Shown: in pieces, positions 42,540 to 56,068 of the stretch
How the letters are laid out: each line of letters begins with the position of its first letter
Numbering within the stretch: the first letter of the stretch is position 1
Assembly (NCBI RefSeq): GCF_035594125.1
Contig: NW_026973735.1
Coordinates: forward strand, 258,501 to 322,500
DNA: 64,000 nucleotides
Source of the DNA: Scylla paramamosain
Taxonomy: Eukaryota; Arthropoda; Malacostraca; Decapoda; Portunidae
Direction: 5' to 3'
Program-made: the position numbers and the translations under genes
The notes under the pieces: model-generated
What the model saw: only the letters and a program-made list of their open reading frames with translations
The model's database searches: none
What the model was told of the DNA's origin: nothing

Positions 42540-45500
42540 TAATATTGATTTTTTTTTTTTGGTTACTATTTTCAATGTGCATTTTTTATTTTGACTTTTT
42601 TTTTTTTTTTTTAGTATTTTGAGCCTTTTTTGTGTTATGTTTCTTTTTCACTGATTGTTTGACTTTCCTTTATCATTGAGTCTGACTTTCTTTTCATTTT
42701 TCTTTTTCTTTACATTTTTTCTTTTTTCTTTCAGTGTTTTGAACTTTTTTTGTTTGTTTCGTGTTTTCACTTTTTTTTCTTTTAATGTTTTAACTTTTTT
42801 TTCTTTTTTAGTGTCTTGAGTAGTTTTATCTTTTTAGTGTTTTATTATTTTTTTCTTTATTGTTTGAATTCCTTTCTTCTTTTAATGTTTTCAAATGTCT
42901 TTCTTCTTTTTGTGTTTTGATTTTTTTTCCCTGTTTTTTTTAGTGTTCATTATTTCTTCGTTGTTTTTTTTTTTTTATGTTTTGACTTCATTTTTCCTTT
43001 TTTTTTTATATTTTTCATATTTTGTATTTTAGTGTTTTGAATGTTTGTGAATGTTTTTTTTTATTATTTTTGAGCGTTTTTATTTATTTATTTTTTTCTT
43101 TTACTGATTGAACTCCATTTTTTTGTTTTATTATTTTGCTCCATTTCGTGTTCTGGGTATATTTCATATTTTTTTTAGTATTTTGATTTTTTAATATTTT
43201 GACTCCATTTTTCCTTTCTTACTTTTTTTTTTAGTGTTTCAACTTTTGGTTTGTTTACTCCTGCCTCTTTGTTTTGACTTTTTTTTATTATTATTATTTT
43301 TTTTAGTGTTTTCACTACTTTTACAGTGTTTTGAATTTTTGTAGTTTATTTTTCCTTTTTTTTTCCTTTTAGTGTTTTGATGTTTTGTAGTGTTTTTGAC
43401 TCCATTTATTATTTTTTTTTATTTTTTGTGTTTTGCCTTTTATTTTATTTTTTTTTTATTTTATTTTTAGTATCTTCATTATTTTCTTAATATTTTTAGT
43501 TTTTGTCATTTTATTGTTTTGACTTCTATTTCATTTATTTATTTTTTTCATGTTTTGACTCATTTTCTTTTTTATTGTTTTGCTTCAATGATTTTTTTTT
43601 TCTTGATGTTTTGACTCCATGTTTTTTTTTTTTTTTCTATTCTAGTTTAATTTTTAGTGTTGCGACTCCTTTATTAGTGTTTTGATTCTAATTTTAGACT
43701 TTTGATAATCTTTTTATTGTTTTGGTTTCTTTATTGTTTTGGCTCCTACTTTAGTGTGTTGAGCTTTAGTAGTGTTTTAACTGTTTTTTTATATCTTAGT
43801 TTTTAAACTTCTTTTTTTTCATTTTGTTTGTTTTTTGTCTTTTTTTATTATTTTAACATTTTTCTCTTAATATGTATTTTTTTTTAATATGTTAATATAT
43901 TTTTTTCTTTTTTGTATTTTCACTTTATTTTTTTTTTTTTAATTTTGGCTCACTGTAATGTTTTGACTTGTTTGAGTTTTTAGTATTTTCATTAATTTTT
44001 TACTAATTTTTCTTGAGTATTTTGACGTTTGTTGTTATTTTAGTTATTTGGCTCATTCTTTTTGTATTTGAGGTGTTGGGAGTGATTTATTTATTTATTT
44101 TTATTTTTCTTTCGTTTTTAGTGTTTTGATCTTTTTTCAATGTTTTGACTTTAGCTTTTTTGTTGTTTCGTCTGTTTTAAATTGTTTTAACTATTATTTT
44201 TGTCAAGTTTTGGACTCAATTTTTTTTTTTTTTTTTTAGTGCTTTGACATTCCTTTGATGCCTCTTTCTCTTTTTTTTTATTGTTTGAGTCCTTTTTCGT
44301 GTTTTGTCTCCTTTTTATTGTTTTGACTCATTTTTATTGGTGTTTTGTCACTTATTACTGTTTTCCGTCCTTTTAGTGTTTTTAACAGAATTTTTACTGT
44401 TTTCAATCTTTTTTTCTGTTTTGGATACATTTTTTGTGTTTTCACTCATTTTTTTATGTTTTCACTTTCTTAGTGTTTTGACATTATTTTGTTTAGACTT
44501 TATTGTTGACTTTTTTTTTTTAGTTGTTCTGAGTCCTTTTTAGTGTTTTCACTCAGTTTTTCTTTTTTTAGTATTTTGAATATTTTCTGTGTTTTGACGC
44601 CTTTTTTAGTATATTGACTTTTTTAGTGATTTTTATTCATTTTTAGTGTTTGGCTATCTTTTTTTACTCCCTTTTAGTATTTTGATTTTTTTTCTTTGCT
44701 GGTGTTTGACTCCATTTTTTTTTCTTTTTTTTTATGTTTTTACTGCATTTTTTAGTGTTTTGATTCCTTTTTAATGTTTTCTTTTTTTTTCTTTTCTAGT
44801 GTTTTGACTCCATTTTTTCTGCATTTTTTAGTGTTTTGAATCTTTTTAGTGTCTTTTTTTCTTTTTTAGTGCTATTTGGTTTTATCGTGTTTTGACAGAT
44901 TTTTTCTTACATTTGTTTATTTTTTATTATTTTAACTCCATTTTTTTAGGGTTTTGTTTCCATTTTTTTTTCCTTTTTTAGTGTTCTGACTCCATTTCCT
45001 TATTTTGCTGCTGTTTTCATTCCATTTTTTGTTCTATTTAGTGTTTTAACTTTTTTTTACTGTTTTGATTCCATTTTTTTCTTTTCTAATGGTTTGAATA
45101 CATTTTTTTAGTGTTTTAATTATTTTTTTTTCTTTTTTAGTGTTTTGCATCCATTTGTTTAGTTTTTAACATTTTTTTTGTTATTACAGTTTTTTTTTTC
45201 TTTTTAAGTGTTTTACTCCATTTGTCTTTTTTTTATTGTTTTGCCAACATTTTCTCTTGTGACTCCTTTGTAGTGTTTGTAGTTTTTATTTTCTTTTTGT
45301 GTTTTTTTTTTTTTGTGCTTAACTACTTTTCTAGTGTTTAGATTTCTTGTTTTAGAGTTGATTTCTTTTTTTTTAGTTGTTTTGACACTTTTTGTAGTAT
45401 TTTTGTCTTCTTTTTAGTGTTTTGACATTTTTTTCAGTATTTTCACCACTTTTTAATGTTTTAATGTTTTTCTTTTTAGCTTTTACTCGTTTGTGTTTTT

Positions 45501-45950
45501 TTTTATGTCTATTGTTTTGCCTATTTTTTTTTTTTTTTTTACTTTTTTTTGACTGCATTTTTAGTGCTTGAAGTCTTCTATTAATGTTTTAAGTAACTTG
45601 TTTTTATTGTTTGACTCCTTTTTTTATATGTGTTTTAGCTCCAATTTTTACTGTTATGACTGTTTTTTAGTGTTTTTACGTTTTTTTTTGTTTTGTCTTG
45701 TTTAGTATTTTGATTTCCTTGTTTTACAATTGAATCCTTTTTTTTTTCATTGTTTTGCCGCCCTCTCTTCACTATTTTGAATGGTTATTTTACTGTGGAA
45801 TCTGTTTTTTAATGTTTTAACACATTTTTTTTTTTAGGATTTTGTTCCTTCTTTTAGTAGTGTGACATGCTTGACTTCTGTTTTCGTTGTAGTGTTTTTG
45901 CATAAGTTTTAGTGCTTTCTGTATTTTTGACTGCCGATCCTTTTTTTTTT
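42540..45950. repeat. 3.4-kb T-rich degenerate minisatellite
   Basis: The plus strand is extremely T-rich, and the word AGTGTTTTGACTCC or close variants recurs throughout, separated by T-runs of variable length. Spacing is irregular (about 18-45 bp). On the other strand the unit reads GGAGTCAAAACACT between A-runs. It starts shortly after the (TA)n of copy A and ends about 0.6 kb beyond the stop codon of the gene at 46556. The few frames in it are low-complexity. Confidence 0.88.
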
Positions 45951-46555
45951 TCAGTCTGTTTTCTTAAATCTTATCAAAATTAGCCAAAACTATTTTTCTT
46001 ATTATTCTCGTGATTTTGGTCGTTATTTCCAGGATGCCTTATTTTGTTGTTGCTGTTCTCATTATTTATTTTTTTTTTCCTTTTTTCGGGGGCGATGAGG
46101 TAAGATTGGGAATTTCAAAATTCTAGCTTTGTGCAATCATGAATTTTCCACTATTGAAGTTCTTTTTCTTTTGTTCCTCCTTCTCCATCAAGTCGTTTTT
46201 TTTTTTTTTCATGTAAAATTCTTGATTTCTTTTTAAGGCCTATTTTTTTTTTAATTTGATTTCTTTCCAATCAACAAAACGTTATTCTTATTGTTTTTTT
46301 TTCTAGTATCTCTCTATTTTCCATCAAATCATATATTTTCTCTTGTTTATTGTCATTCTTTCTTCTCTTATCCTTATTTGTTTTTGTTATTTCTTAATAA
46401 TTATTTTTAATATTTTTTTTTACTTTTATGTTTTTTTTTACTTTTGTCTTTATAGTTTACACATGCTTATTCTCTTCAACCTTCTACATCCTCACTGCTT
46501 TCAAAGTTTTTCACTTCAAAATTCGTGACTCTCTTCTCGCCAAACCCTCTTTTTC
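45951..46555. other. 3' flank of the large gene, T-rich
   Basis: T-rich sequence without the AGTGTTTTGAC periodicity. A minus-strand AATAAA (plus TTTATT, 46346-46351) lies about 205 nt after the stop codon and could serve as poly(A) signal of the minus-strand gene. Confidence 0.5.
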
Positions 46556-49500
46556 TTATTTTGAACTTCTTTGAGGTTGTCTTTTTGGGTGTTCCATTAC
46601 ATCCCATTCTTCCTGAAATCGCCTTTTCACTGACTTTTTTTGTTCTTCGTCTTCTGCTGAGGTGCACTTCGTATTAATAGTTTTGTCATATCCGCCATTC
46701 TTGATTTTTTTATTAATTTGCGTAATTTGTTCACTCTCCTCGATTTTCCTTTTGATTTTTTTTCCAGTATCCATTTCCATTGTTTCGTGTTCATCGTGAT
46801 CCAGTTTAATTTTCTTTGACTCTGCATTTAGAAATTGATGAGTAATGTCTTCATTTACCTGGAATTTCCTTTTCATTGAAATGATTTTCTCTTTTTCTTT
46901 CGTAGTCTCTCCTTCGCACTCCGAGGACACTTTGAATTCATGGTGCTTTAGGTGCTCGTGGTCTTCGTCAGCCTTCGTGACCGTCCATGCTCGTAACGTC
47001 TTCTTGTGCTCCTTGTTGTAAGTTTTGCTGAGGTTCTCGTAGCATCGAATGGTCTTTATGAACCCTTTAGGTTTGTAGTGCCAGAGTCGACGTATTTCTT
47101 TCCGAAAGTCGATCTTCAACGCCCTGCCAGTCTGGGATTTGTTGTTGCTAAGATACGTTACGAATTTATCCAGGATCGCGTGGTGGACTGGAGTCTCCCA
47201 GGGTTTTTGTTCGAAGGGGAAGGAAGTTGGATAGGATTCCTGGACATCCTGCTGATTTTTAAGTATGTAATTTCCTGCAGGATAATACTGTACATGCAGC
47301 TCACGGAATATTTTCTGTATAGTCAGCGGTTCGTTTTCAGTATAGTCAGCCTTTCGTTCCATCTCTTCTTCCTTTCTCATCTCCTCTTCACCTTCCTCTG
47401 AGCCTTCATCCATCCAGCCCGAATCACTGTCCTGCTCATCGTCACTCCAGATGTCCCAGGTGAGGCCTGTGAGGGAGTCCTTGGTGGACTCCTTGTACTC
47501 CTGCGGCAACACCTCCAGGTAGCTTATTGCCTCATCTTCCAGCACCATGCTCCTCTGTTCCCACTCACTCTCCTGCGTCTGAATGTCATAAACTTTCAAA
47601 ATTATGTCTTGAGCCGAACTCCGCGACAAGAACCTGTTCATTTTGGCCAGAACTGTCTTGGTGTGGCGTGCCTTTTCCTTGACCATGTTAATGTAATCAC
47701 GCCGGAGCTTGAGTTGTTTGTTGTTATGTTGGGTGAGCAGTAGCAGCCTCTGGTGTTTAGGGAGGTGCATCAGACCTATGTCATCTTTGGGGCACAAGGG
47801 GAACAGACTGTTAAGCTCGTGCTCCGATAAGCGTCTCTTAAGGTACTTGTGCTTCTGCTGCAGAAACTTGTGCGTCAAGCTCTGATAAGTTTCTTTCGCG
47901 ACAGACAAGTACTTTTCCAACTTATTTCTGCTCATGTTATTCAGTTTTACTTTGACCTCCTCGCGGCGGGCCTGATTTCCCTTTTCCTTACAAAAAAACT
48001 TATATTCGTCGTCGATATCGTGAACGAGGCTCTCCACGTAGCCTTGAAGCTTCTCGCAGACAGGGCCGTGGCAGGGAAAGGGCGACTCCTGTCCTTGCAT
48101 TGTAGCCACAGTCTGTAAAAACAGCAACACGGAAGTCATGTCTGAGTGACTTTGCGGCTCCCCTCCATTTTCCCGCTGTGCCTTTGCGAGGACGCGTTCA
48201 TTCAGGTACTGGAGGCGGCGGATGGGGAGCTGGTCCAGGAACTTGACAATCTTGACTGCGAGTCGCCGTTTCTTACGGAGCATTTCTACCGTCCCCTGTG
48301 CTTGGAAAATTTCTTCACACGACACTTTGTGCTTCCGCGACAAACTGTAAAGAAGGGCTTCTTTCTCCGTCATGAGAAAGTCGTTAAGGTAGGCCTTCTG
48401 CCGCTTGAAAGACTGCCACGCTGCAGTGTCCTGTGTGCCCAGGCGCAGGCCTGGGAACCGCTTGAGGCCCTTGGCACGCCGCCACACCTTTTTGAATATC
48501 GCGAAATTCCTTCGGCAAACTGTTTTCATGACGTAGCGGCGAATGTTTCTGCTGACATTCTTTTCCATAAACTGTTCAAGAATTTCTTCCTTCTCTTGAA
48601 TGGAATGTGTTGAAAGATTGACCTTGGGGAACAACGGAGCTCGGCAGCAGTGGAATTCTTGACTGTAAGTCTTGTCTTTGAGTGGGCAGTCAGAGACCAT
48701 TTCCTGCATCCACAGAGTGCGGCTCACATCCTGACTCCGCCTCCACGCCGCCTTCTCGTGCCCCTCCTCTTCGCTACCGTCACTGAATTCGCTGACAAGT
48801 CTGTTAAGCAGCTTGAAGGCCACCTCCTTCTCTGGTGATGTCTGGCTTTTCTTTGTTATATTATCATCACTGGCACCACCGCACTCGCCGTCTTCAACCG
48901 AGCTGTACTCCTCGCCATCTGAGGGATACTCAGTGGGACTCAAGCGGGCCTCACTCTCAGCGTCACTGTCGTCCTCCTCATCCCAAGAAGCGTCATTCGT
49001 TTCACACTCATCATCCTCCACGTCTGCGAGGTGGCAGTGCATTCTCTCGTCGTCGGAGAACTCAAGGCTGGCGTGTGACTTGTCGTCAGGGATGTAATAC
49101 TCGTCCTCGTCGTCTTCTTCGTTGCTTGAGTTACCGTCTTGGCCCTCCATCCCAGGCACGCATCCTTCCACGCGGTCATTCTGGTGGGTGAGAGTTTGGG
49201 GGTGTTTGAGCACGTGCTCCACCGTCACCTTTCCGTTGTAAATCGCTTCCATGGTGTTCAGCAGAGTCTCTGGGGCCTGTGCGTGAAGCGTGACAGCGCT
49301 ACTCACAAACTTCTTCGCCATCTTTATCTCTTCATTTGCTATCTTACATTTTTGGATTTCGTCTTCATTATTTGACCGGTTCTCTTCGTTTTCCTGAACT
49401 TCGTCACATTCTTCGTCTTTGGATTCATTGACGCTTCCTTCTTCCATCTGGTCGTCATCGCCTCGACCTTCCTCGTCATCTTCATCATCACTCCAGTTTT

Positions 49501-50092
49501 CAAACTCGTCCTTCTCCGCTGCTTTGTGTAAATAGACTTTCTTATCCATGCCCCGCTTGAAGTAGCGATGCACGATGCCCTGCATGGCGTAGTGCATCTT
49601 GCGCATGACGGCCTCCTGTTTCTTGTGGCTCTTGCCCTTCATTCTAAAGTACATGCGTCTCAGGAAGGCCTTGACGATGTATGTCACATGTTGCACCACC
49701 ATTTTGTTGGGGAAGGTCAGCTGTGCCAGGATATCATCGTGTGACTTTTGCAAGTGATTAAGGCGCGTGAGGGCGGCGAGAAATTTCTTGGGGCAGGTGT
49801 TGTCTAGTGAAGTGTATTCGCTACTATCCAATTTAAAGTTACCGACAGGAGGGTTGGGTTTGTCCTGGAGTTCGTTTTCCATCTCCTCTGGCGTGGCCTC
49901 AACACCGGCCATGACGGCGCCCCAGGCCTGCTCATCAAAGAAGCAATGTTTGTCCAGCCACTCCGTTACCCAGTCAATCTTAGAAATTTCAATGTGTTCT
50001 TCATCCTCGTTCTCAGAGTCACATGTCTGAGGTGCGCTGTATTTGAAGGACTGATTTTGTTCCGGCCCCTTCAAGGACTCAGTGTTCCGTCC
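46556..50092 (-). CDS. Large uncharacterised acidic/basic protein, main exon
   Basis: An open frame of about 1180 codons in a window where other long frames are repeats, so it is almost certainly coding. I do not recognise the family. From N to C: an acidic lead; a predicted helical block beginning IDWVTEWLDKHCFF; basic helices (FLRRMYFRMKGKSHKKQ); long Asp/Glu-rich stretches; a basic-helical middle (RRYVMKTVCRRNFAIFKK, KIVKFLDQLPIRRLQYLNE); another acidic patch (WSDDEQDSDSGWMDEG); a conserved-looking block with LHVQYYPAGNYI; and a lysine-rich tail with likely nuclear localisation signals (KKIKRKIEE, SVKRRF). No signal peptide, membrane segment, zinc finger or enzyme motif. A nuclear, possibly nucleolar or chromatin role is inference. 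The open frame continues to a stop at 50159-50161, but there is no ATG at its 5' end (the codon at 50122 is TTG). I therefore place an acceptor after GAG, with the exon starting at 50092, in phase with the exon at 50898-51050. First internal ATG is near 49912. Confidence 0.8.
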   Translation of the reverse strand, partial: GRNTESLKGPEQNQSFKYSAPQTCDSENEDEEHIEISKIDWVTEWLDKHCFFDEQAWGAVMAGVEATPEEMENELQDKPNPPVGNFKLDSSEYTSLDNTCPKKFLAALTRLNHLQKSHDDILAQLTFPNKMVVQHVTYIVKAFLRRMYFRMKGKSHKKQEAVMRKMHYAMQGIVHRYFKRGMDKKVYLHKAAEKDEFENWSDDEDDEEGRGDDDQMEEGSVNESKDEECDEVQENEENRSNNEDEIQKCKIANEEIKMAKKFVSSAVTLHAQAPETLLNTMEAIYNGKVTVEHVLKHPQTLTHQNDRVEGCVPGMEGQDGNSSNEEDDEDEYYIPDDKSHASLEFSDDERMHCHLADVEDDECETNDASWDEEDDSDAESEARLSPTEYPSDGEEYSSVEDGECGGASDDNITKKSQTSPEKEVAFKLLNRLVSEFSDGSEEEGHEKAAWRRSQDVSRTLWMQEMVSDCPLKDKTYSQEFHCCRAPLFPKVNLSTHSIQEKEEILEQFMEKNVSRNIRRYVMKTVCRRNFAIFKKVWRRAKGLKRFPGLRLGTQDTAAWQSFKRQKAYLNDFLMTEKEALLYSLSRKHKVSCEEIFQAQGTVEMLRKKRRLAVKIVKFLDQLPIRRLQYLNERVLAKAQRENGGEPQSHSDMTSVLLFLQTVATMQGQESPFPCHGPVCEKLQGYVESLVHDIDDEYKFFCKEKGNQARREEVKVKLNNMSRNKLEKYLSVAKETYQSLTHKFLQQKHKYLKRRLSEHELNSLFPLCPKDDIGLMHLPKHQRLLLLTQHNNKQLKLRRDYINMVKEKARHTKTVLAKMNRFLSRSSAQDIILKVYDIQTQESEWEQRSMVLEDEAISYLEVLPQEYKESTKDSLTGLTWDIWSDDEQDSDSGWMDEGSEEGEEEMRKEEEMERKADYTENEPLTIQKIFRELHVQYYPAGNYILKNQQDVQESYPTSFPFEQKPWETPVHHAILDKFVTYLSNNKSQTGRALKIDFRKEIRRLWHYKPKGFIKTIRCYENLSKTYNKEHKKTLRAWTVTKADEDHEHLKHHEFKVSSECEGETTKEKEKIISMKRKFQVNEDITHQFLNAESKKIKLDHDEHETMEMDTGKKIKRKIEESEQITQINKKIKNGGYDKTINTKCTSAEDEEQKKSVKRRFQEEWDVMEHPKRQPQRSSK

Positions 50093-50897
50093 CTCTGTCA
50101 CTACTTTCAGTAGGGCAGCCAAACAACAGCAAATGTTAAGAAAGAGTGAGACATGTATTCATATAAACTTGCATGTGGTGATGAACCATCTATCTCAATA
50201 TGTCACTGAATTTGTCTGTTAGTCTATCAGTCAGTCAGCTGTCCAGTCAGTCACTCTGTTAATCTACTCCTTCATTAACTTATTCGTATATTCATTCATT
50301 AAGACAGCAAATCAATTACTTTATCTATTTGTTTTCTTTCTATCCGTTTGTGTATCTGTCTATCTATGTATCTGTTTTTTTTATCTATCTATCTATCTCT
50401 ATCTATTTACCTTTCTATTAATCAATCAATATATCAATCTATCTCTCTACGTATTTGTCTGTGTATCTATCTATCAGTATCTTCTTACATTCTTATTCTA
50501 TCTTAAGCTTATCTATCTATCTTTCTATCTATCTATCTATCTATCTATTTATCTACCTATCTATTTATCTATTTATCTATCTATCTATTAATCAATCAAC
50601 CAATTAATCCATGTTTATCTACTTATCTATTTAATTATCTCTCGGTCTATCAATCTACCTATCTATTTATCTGTCTATCTATCTATCCATCTACCAACCA
50701 TTTAACTCATCAATCTGGGTGTATCTTTCTATTTATCTATATGTTCATCTATCAATCAACCTATATATTTGTGAGTCTATCTATCAAGCAATCCAACAAT
50801 CACGCAGTGTATGCATCTCAACACTCTCTCTCTCAAGAAGAAACCTGCAAGACGGTCATCTGAGGCAACACAGTCTGTGGTGTATACTCGTACTTAC
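50093..50897 (-). other. Predicted intron with (TCTA)n tract
   Basis: It begins with a consensus donor GTAAGT (plus ACTTAC, 50892-50897). It would end at GAG|GGA, after a pyrimidine-rich stretch and a TTAAC branch-like word. Most of it (about 50210-50780) is a degenerate CTAT/TCAA tetranucleotide tract. The acceptor context (AGTAGTGACAGAG) is weak and contains several earlier AGs, so the exact 3' site is uncertain. Confidence 0.5.
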
Positions 50898-51050
50898 TCG
50901 TGCCTGTGTTTTCTTGCCACTCAGGCGACGCAGTGCGGCCAGACGCCTCTCTTTGGCTCGCGCGGCTCTTACTTCCTTCACGGATTCTTCTCTCTTGTAC
51001 TCCATGTCTGTGTATTCCTCAGGACAAATCTCGGTGCTGTTCTCACACAT
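50898..51050 (-). CDS. Likely first coding exon of the large gene
   Basis: ATG at 51050 opens a 51-codon frame starting MCENSTEICPEEYTD, very rich in Lys, Arg and Glu (REESVKEVRAARAKERRLAA). It stops exactly at a textbook donor CGA|GTAAGT at phase 0. Phase 0 fits the acceptor proposed in the downstream 3.5-kb exon, giving a combined product of about 1229 residues. The frame upstream is open only to a TGA at the candidate acceptor CCCCCAG|TGATCC (51093/51092). The ATG is the first one after that acceptor, with a 42-nt leader. Composition matches the charged style of the main exon. Confidence 0.6.
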
Positions 51051-51347
51051 CAGTGGAGTGTTTCTCTTGAAATCCTTGTGCCCAATGGATCACTGGGGGT
51101 GGGTAAACCTGAAGGATGGAGTTTTTGCCAGTAGGTATATCAACTTTGTATTTGGGATCGTCTGTCGCAGCCGAAAATCAGCTTGGAGTTAGGTGGCAAG
51201 CAGACTCACGAAGACGGTTGCTGATTGGTGCTAGCGCCCGAGACCCCAGGAAAACGTCCGCTGATTGGTGAAGTGCTTGAACTGGACTGAGTTATTGTGC
51301 TTTTGGTTCTTCTTCTTCTTTTACTTCTTCTTCTTCCTCTTCTTCTT

Positions 51348-51800
<453 letters not shown>

Positions 51801-51891
51801 ATGATTTCCGTTCCACCCTGTCTAATTGTCTGTCTGTCTGTGCGTGTCTGTTGTTGCTCCTGCTGCATTTGATGTGTTTTGTTTTTGTTAA

Positions 51892-51940
<49 letters not shown>

Positions 51941-51957
51941 GCTGTTGTTAATGTTGT

Positions 51958-52007
<50 letters not shown>

Positions 52008-52016
52008 ATTATTGTT
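51892..52016. repeat. (TTG)n triplet repeat
   Basis: Two long TTG runs split by CTGTTGTTAATG near 51940-51957. The following 52017-52134 is unique. Confidence 0.97.
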
Positions 52017-52134
52017 GTTATTGTAACGTGGAATGAGGACATGATACTAAAGAAAACGTGACGTAATAACTAGCTGAAGAAATGTGCTTAGCTGATTTAA
52101 TTATGCATGTATATTCGGTCAGTTATTCACCAAC

Positions 52135-52243
<109 letters not shown>

Positions 52244-52369
52244 AAAAAAAATCTGTTATAATGTCATTTAATTAGTCATTTTCAGTTATTGGTGTGTGAC
52301 GCTTTGTTCTTGTTTGTATGCTTAGTGTTTCATGTCGATCATTTAACAGAAGGAAGACAATCATCAACA

Positions 52370-53699
<1,330 letters not shown>

Positions 53700-53714
53700 G
53701 GTCATATATATATA

Positions 53715-54840
53715 GGGTGCGTACAGTATTTTTTTTCATTTTTTAGGGTCACAAAAAAGTCACAATTTTGTTGCAAATGCAATTATTGCAAAAACGAAAA
53801 CCGGCTCTGTATGAGCACACTTCTGGTGTCCCGTTACTCGATGAATTCTCCCTTGGCATCAATGACGTCCTCAACACGCCCTGGAAACCTGGCACAGGCC
53901 TTCTTCACGACCTACTTTGAGAGACTGGCGAAGACGACCTTGATTCGACTGATCAGATCATCCTTACTCTTGCATGGGGTGCGGTTAGTACCTCGTTCAA
54001 CTGCGCCCCATACAAAATAGTCCATAGGGTTGAGGTCAGGTGAGTTAGGGGGCCACACATCAGGGGCAACGAAGTCAAAGAAATTGTCAGAGAGCCATTT
54101 CTGAGATTTTCAAGAGGTGTGACATGGTGTCGAGCCCTGTTGCCACACGTAAGGTCTACCAGCAGCTACTTCCTCAATCCATGGCTTCACATGGGTCTGT
54201 ACGACTTCGATGTACACTTCGGTGCTCCTGAGCCCCTGGGGAAAGAAGAACGGGGGCATGACGTGGTCCTCGCGGCAGACTACCCCAAACACCATGACAG
54301 TTGCAGGAAACTTGCATGCCTTTCATGCCTCCTGGCACATCCTTGGGACAGACAGCCAACCACCTGTTGTTCTGAGAGTTGTGGGTCTGGTCCTGGCAGA
54401 AGTTCTTTTCGTCTGAGAAGAACCAGAGCATGTCGTTCTCCAGAGGGAACTTCAGTTTGTTGAGCATCTTGCTCTTCTTGAAGCGGTCCTCCTGCATCTT
54501 TGCGGAGAGGAGTTGACCCTTACGCATCTTGTATGACTTGTATCTGATATATTCATGCAAACACTTCCTTACGGTGCCCTTAGACACTTGCAGCTCTCTG
54601 GCAATGGACCTCATGGACCGGCTGGGGTCTTCATCAACCATGGCTCGCAATTCTGTGACAAATTCGGCGTCCCTGGCGGTGTCCGATCGTCGAGAATGAT
54701 GTTTCCTCTCGGCAGCACCTTCACAATCGTAGTCAGAAGAAATCAACTCCCTCCTGACGGTTCTGACGAGCTGTTCAGTCACTTTTAGCAGTTCTGAAAT
54801 CTTGCTTCTGCTGTGTCCGCGTTGGGGCCTGGGTGTAGGT
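53715..54840 (-). pseudogene. Tc1/mariner-superfamily transposase, decayed
   Basis: Minus-strand reading shows a helix-turn-helix region (SIARELQVSKGTVRKCL), the first catalytic Asp in FFSDEKNF, the GVAAGRPYVWQQ-type block as VAAGRPYVWQQ, and the third-acid region SPDLNPMDYFVWGA. Damage: a 7-bp-type duplication (GGCATG twice, near 54311-54330) shifts the frame. The second catalytic Asp expected after WQQ is Gly (GGC), and there are two in-frame nonsense codons (TGA after PCHTS near 54113, TAG after ASLSK near 53922). The 3' end has a plausible terminus GGGTGCGTACAGTATTTTTT starting at 53715 next to TA. The matching 5' terminus is not visible and (TG)n stands there. Not functional. Confidence 0.88.
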
Positions 54841-55421
<581 letters not shown>

Positions 55422-56068
55422 TTCAGTGTATCTCAATTTGAGTTGCCTTTAACAATTTGAGTTAGTTTTAACATTTTAGTGAAGCACAGTTGTCATGCCT
55501 CTTCATCATTTTGTAGCGGCGCCTTGAAACAGAGGAAGAGAGAGTAAGAGGCTAATTTTGTCCTCTTTAGGCTACATTATACAAGTGACTGCAGTACAAA
55601 CGCATCTAAATAATATATAGACAAAACCATCCAGCATTCAGTGGCCCCATCGCGCTGGTCAGTAGAGGACCCGAGGCCACCAGACGCAGCTCAACCTTTC
55701 TGGGTCGTAACGTGATAACCCGTGGGACGTAAATAGGTGAGCATCGGATGTGAGTGTCAGAATAATCCAATACTTGCTTAAAGGGCAGGGAAACTGAGCA
55801 CACCAGACACGCTCCACAGGACACAAGCTCTCGGCGAGACGACGTGAGGAGGAAAGTGCGGGAGACTGGAACGAAGCGACTGCAGTGTTATGAAGGATGA
55901 GCATGAAGATTCTTTGTCTTTTTATTTATTTATTTATTTGTTTATTTATTTATTTGTTCATTTATTTTATTTATTTATTTATTTGTTTATTATTATTATT
56001 ATTATTTTCTTTTTTATTTGTGGTGTGGGTTTGTGCCTCTAAGGTGAAGGGTCTGCTTGTCTTCTTTC
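55422..56068. other. Non-coding with (TTTA)n
   Basis: Unique sequence to 55917, then TTTA tetranucleotides at 55918-55990 and an ATT patch to 56008. Confidence 0.8.

Noticed and set aside
48146..48613. 155-codon plus-strand frame opposite the large gene
   Set aside because: Shadow frame antisense to the well-supported minus-strand coding exon.
50093..50122. Start of the large protein at 50122
   Set aside because: The codon there is TTG, not ATG. In an animal gene this is not a likely start, so I prefer splicing from the exon at 50898-51050.
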